From contig MPMV01000004.1 of the NCBI GenBank assembly GCA_002238685.1, forward strand, positions 62,001 to 126,000: 64,000 bases of DNA. Direction: 5' to 3'. The translations under genes and the position numbers were made by a program. Positions 61,234 through 64,000 of this stretch are shown here, piece after piece. Within the stretch, counting starts at the first letter, position 1; every line of letters begins with the position of its first letter. The notes beneath the pieces were generated by a model. That model worked only from the letters and a program-made list of their open reading frames with translations, made no database searches and had not been told where the DNA came from. The stretch comes from a bacterium EF100-94H03 bin56. Lineage in GTDB: Bacteria > Pseudomonadota > Alphaproteobacteria > SP197.

Positions 61234-63417
61234 TCACATGAAGCTTTGCGGATCGACATCGATCTGGAGGCGGAGATCACCTGTCAGGCGGACCGGGTCG
61301 AGCCACATGCGCAGGGCGCGCTGGAGCGGCGCTTCCGCAGACGCCTTGACCAGAAGACGCCAGCGATGGCGGCCGCGCAGAATGGCGAGCGGCGCCGGTG
61401 CCGGACCAAAGGTGCGAATGTCCGCTGTCGACGGTGCCTTGCGGGCGAGAAAGCGGGCAAGGGAGCGCACATCGCCCTCCCGGGTACCCGACACAATGAC
61501 GGCGGCGAGGCGGCCATAGGGCGGCACGCCTCCCTTTTCGCGTTCCCGCTTCTCACGCTCGATAAAGGCGTCTCGCGCTCCGGTTTGCAGAGCATGCATC
61601 ACGGGATGGGCGGGATCCCATGTCTGGAGGAACGCCTCCCCGGGACGCTCTTCGCGGCCGGCCCGGCCGGCCACCTGGTGAAGCAACTGCCAGGTGCGTT
61701 CCATCGCCCTGGGATCACCGCCATGAAGGCCGAGGTCGGCATCGACAACGCCGACCAGGGTCAGCAGGGGGAAGTGATGACCCTTGGCGGCAATCTGCGT
61801 GCCGATGAGGATATCGAGGCCACCGCTCTCGATCCGCCTTACCAGATCAGCCACGGCATGCGGTCCGGCAAGGGTATCGGATGTCATCACCTCACGGCGT
61901 GCATCGGGAAACCGGCGCGCCACCTCCTCGTCGAGGCGTTCGACACCAGGCCCGCACGCCACGAGGCAATCGGACTGTCCGCAGTCAGGGCATGTCTGCG
62001 GCCTGGGTATCCAGCGGCCGCAGTGATGGCACTGCAACCGCGCAAGGTACCGGTGCTCCACCAGCCACGCGGTGCAGTCCGGGCAGGAGAACCGGTGACC
62101 GCACGCCCGGCACAGGGTCAGTGGCGCGTAACCTCGGCGGTTGAGGAAGAGCAGCGTCTGCTCGCCTGCCTCGAGGCGAGCCGTCATCGCCCGGACAAGC
62201 GGCCCGGAAAGCCAGCTGTCCCGCGCGATCCCGGCCGTGGTCATGTCGACGGTGCGAATGCCCGGCAACAGGGCTCCGGCATGGCGTGCCTTGAGTTCGA
62301 CACGCCTGAAGCGGCCACGATCCACATTGACGAGTGATTCGATTGAGGGTGTCGCCGAACACAGGATGATCGGGATGCTCTCCAGGTGAGCCCGCACGAT
62401 CGCCATGTCCCGGGCGTGATAGCAGACACCGTCCTCCTGCTTGTAGGAACTGTCGTGTTCCTCGTCGACAACGATCAGTCCAAGATCCTGGAATGGCAGA
62501 AAGAGGGCCGAGCGAGCGCCAACGACAATGCGCACGTCCCCGGTTGCCGCACCTCGCCACACCGGATGACGCCGCGAGCGCGGCACATCGGAATGCCAGA
62601 TGGCGGGAGGCGCCCGGAACCGTTCCTCGAAGCGATTCAGGAACTGGGCGCTGAGAGCAATCTCCGGAAGCAGCACCAGCACCTGGCGCCCGGTTGCCAG
62701 AACCCTTGCGATGGCATCGAAGTAGACCTCCGTCTTGCCCGATCCGGTCACGCCCTCAAGAAGGGTGGGCTCGAAAGTGTTGCCGTCAAGCGTCGACGCA
62801 AGGCTTGCGGCCGCCGTCCTCTGATCAGCCCTGAGCCTCGGTCCCGGAGCCCCGGGATCAGGAGGGGCATAGACGGGCGCCTGGGGCATGAGGACGGGCT
62901 CGAGACTGCCTGTCTCGACGAGTCCCTTGAGCACGGCCACGCTCACCCCGGCTTCGGCCGCCAGGTCCCCGACCGGTCTTGTCGAGCCGTCGGCCATCAG
63001 GGAAAGAACACGCTGTCGCTGCGGGGTGATTCTCTCGGGCGGTGCACCGGCAAGACGCAGCGCCCGGCGCCCCGGCGGTGGCTCGAGCGCCTCGCGTGAC
63101 CGCAAGACCATGCGCAGAACGGCTCCTTCGGCGCTGACCGTGTAACGGGCCACCCAGGTGACGAACCTGAGGAGGGATCGCTTGAGGGGCGGCACGTTCC
63201 ACACGCCCTCTATCGGCCGCAGGCGGGTCCGGTCGACACCGGGACCCTCGTCGCCCCACACGACGCCGGTGACAATCCTGTTTCCAAGCGGGGCACGTAC
63301 AATGGCGCCGACGGGCGCTTCGACGCCCTCCGGGACATGGTAGTCGTAGGGCCCGGGCACCGGCAGGGGCAGAAGAACCTGGACAGTGTCCCGGGCTGTA
63401 GCGTCCTTGTCGGCCAT
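61234..63417 (-). CDS. priA: primosomal protein N' (replication restart helicase PriA)
   Basis: PriA reloads the replisome at stalled forks. The 727 residues have the N-terminal DNA-binding domain ('VQVLLPLPVPGPYDYHVPEGV'), the DEAH-type helicase core with Walker A 'GVTGSGKTEVYF' (near 230) and 'VDEEHDSSYKQEDG' (near 320), and the zinc clusters with CxxC pairs 'CRACGHRFSCPDC', 'CHHCG' and 'CPDCGQSDC' near 440-485. 'DILIGTQIAAKGHHFPLLTLVGVVDAD' follows. All eight cysteines of the zinc module appear present. It reads toward the atp operon, as in many Alphaproteobacteria. Confidence 0.97.
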   Translation of the reverse strand: MADKDATARDTVQVLLPLPVPGPYDYHVPEGVEAPVGAIVRAPLGNRIVTGVVWGDEGPGVDRTRLRPIEGVWNVPPLKRSLLRFVTWVARYTVSAEGAVLRMVLRSREALEPPPGRRALRLAGAPPERITPQRQRVLSLMADGSTRPVGDLAAEAGVSVAVLKGLVETGSLEPVLMPQAPVYAPPDPGAPGPRLRADQRTAAASLASTLDGNTFEPTLLEGVTGSGKTEVYFDAIARVLATGRQVLVLLPEIALSAQFLNRFEERFRAPPAIWHSDVPRSRRHPVWRGAATGDVRIVVGARSALFLPFQDLGLIVVDEEHDSSYKQEDGVCYHARDMAIVRAHLESIPIILCSATPSIESLVNVDRGRFRRVELKARHAGALLPGIRTVDMTTAGIARDSWLSGPLVRAMTARLEAGEQTLLFLNRRGYAPLTLCRACGHRFSCPDCTAWLVEHRYLARLQCHHCGRWIPRPQTCPDCGQSDCLVACGPGVERLDEEVARRFPDARREVMTSDTLAGPHAVADLVRRIESGGLDILIGTQIAAKGHHFPLLTLVGVVDADLGLHGGDPRAMERTWQLLHQVAGRAGREERPGEAFLQTWDPAHPVMHALQTGARDAFIEREKREREKGGVPPYGRLAAVIVSGTREGDVRSLARFLARKAPSTADIRTFGPAPAPLAILRGRHRWRLLVKASAEAPLQRALRMWLDPVRLTGDLRLQIDVDPQSFM

Positions 63418-63505
63418 CCGCTACACTCTGCCAGAGGATGGCGACCGGTTGGAACACCTGTCGTCCGGACTACGGCTCGTTGCAGACAGTGAAGGTGCGC
63501 CGGCA

Positions 63506-64000
63506 TGCAGTTCTTTGTCGATACGGCTGATGTGGACGAGATCCGCGAGCTCGCCGCTACCGGCATGGTGGACGGTGTCACCACCAACCCGTCGCTCATC
63601 GCCAAGACCGGCCGCCACTTCAGGGACGTCATCGAGGACATCTGCACGGTGGTCAGCGGCCCGGTGAGTGTCGAGGTCACCGCCACCGACTTCGATACAA
63701 TGCTGGCCGAGGGACTGGGACTCGCCGATCTCGCCCCCAATATCGCCGTCAAGGTGCCCCTGACCTGGGACGGGCTCAAGACGTGCAAGGCGCTGAGCGA
63801 TGACGGCACGGCTGTCAATGTCACCTTGTGTTTTTCCGTCAACCAGGCCCTGCTCGCCGCCAAGGCCGGGGCGGCCTTCATCTCTCCCTTCGTCGGCCGA
63901 CTCGATGACATCGGTCACGACGGAATGGAACTCATCGACGATATCCGCGAGGTCTATGACAACTATCCCGAGCTCGACACGCGCATCCTCGTCGCATCGA
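63506..64000 (+). CDS. transaldolase-like/fructose-6-phosphate aldolase, cut by the right edge
   Basis: The first 165 codons are present, starting ATG 63506: '[36 protein letters not shown]' is the TalC/FSA start. The Schiff-base lysine lies in '[19 protein letters not shown]' (near residue 92), and '[31 protein letters not shown]' follows. The small form is about 215 residues, so some 50 residues lie beyond the window. It catalyses dihydroxyacetone transfer or aldol cleavage in the pentose phosphate area. It diverges from priA with an 88-base spacer, a pairing usual in this class. Confidence 0.93.

Overview
The window is a GC-rich, densely coded stretch of an alphaproteobacterial chromosome, most like a Rhodospirillales-type lineage. 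The evidence is gene order and content: atpHAGDC without atpI/B/E/F, next to priA and a small transaldolase-like gene; the rplU-rpmA-obgE-proB-proA-nadD-rsfS-gpmI-envC-like-ctpA-rppH block; a CycM-type membrane cytochrome c; and kdsB, which implies a Gram-negative envelope. No rRNA, tRNA or CRISPR was recognised. Stop-start overlaps of four bases are very common, and three convergent gene pairs overlap at their 3' ends.

Layout. 1-1.8 kb: remnants of a mobile element (a relaxase-like fragment and an orphan serine-recombinase DNA-binding domain) on either side of an adenine/adenosine deaminase. 2-5.9 kb: purD, xseA and an SDR. 6.5-8.7 kb: a minus-strand operon DUF1989-kdsB-pheA. 8.9-14.9 kb: a membrane cytochrome c with a decayed second domain, folD, a lysA-like PLP enzyme, a frameshifted copA and a CopZ-like protein with a cysteine tail. 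15-23.9 kb: a CDF exporter, then a complete peptide/opine-type ABC transporter with a HAD hydrolase and a GntR regulator. 23.9-25.6 kb: DUF1007 plus a NicO metal transporter. 25.5-32.7 kb: zapE, amidase, MFS, DUF1178, methyltransferases, nitrilase-family amidase and glutaredoxin. 32.7-33.7 kb: a less GC-rich AbrB/PIN toxin-antitoxin island with its own promoter, operator-like repeat and terminator. 33.9-41.4 kb: a six-gene minus-strand cluster (enolase-superfamily enzyme, TIM-barrel/FGE fusion, GNAT, MutT, EamA transporter, single-chain dimethylformamidase-like enzyme), which is the best candidate for an undescribed catabolic system. 41.5-52.3 kb: an SDR, a small membrane protein and the conserved ribosome/proline/NAD/envelope block. 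52.3-56 kb: a diiron ferritin-like protein, an amidohydrolase joined to a COG0523 GTPase, and a second VapBC pair. 56.1-63.4 kb: ATP synthase F1 genes and priA. The right edge cuts a transaldolase-family gene.

How it works together. Most of the window is housekeeping: purine, folate, proline, NAD, LPS and phenylalanine synthesis, ATP synthase, replication restart and cell-envelope processing. Accessory modules for metal handling (copA/copZ, CDF, DUF1007-NicO, COG0523), uptake of organic nitrogen compounds and amide hydrolysis (Dpp-type ABC, amidase, nitrilase family, dimethylformamidase-like) and toxin-antitoxin maintenance are set between the conserved blocks. Functional names come from motif recognition by eye; no database search was run.
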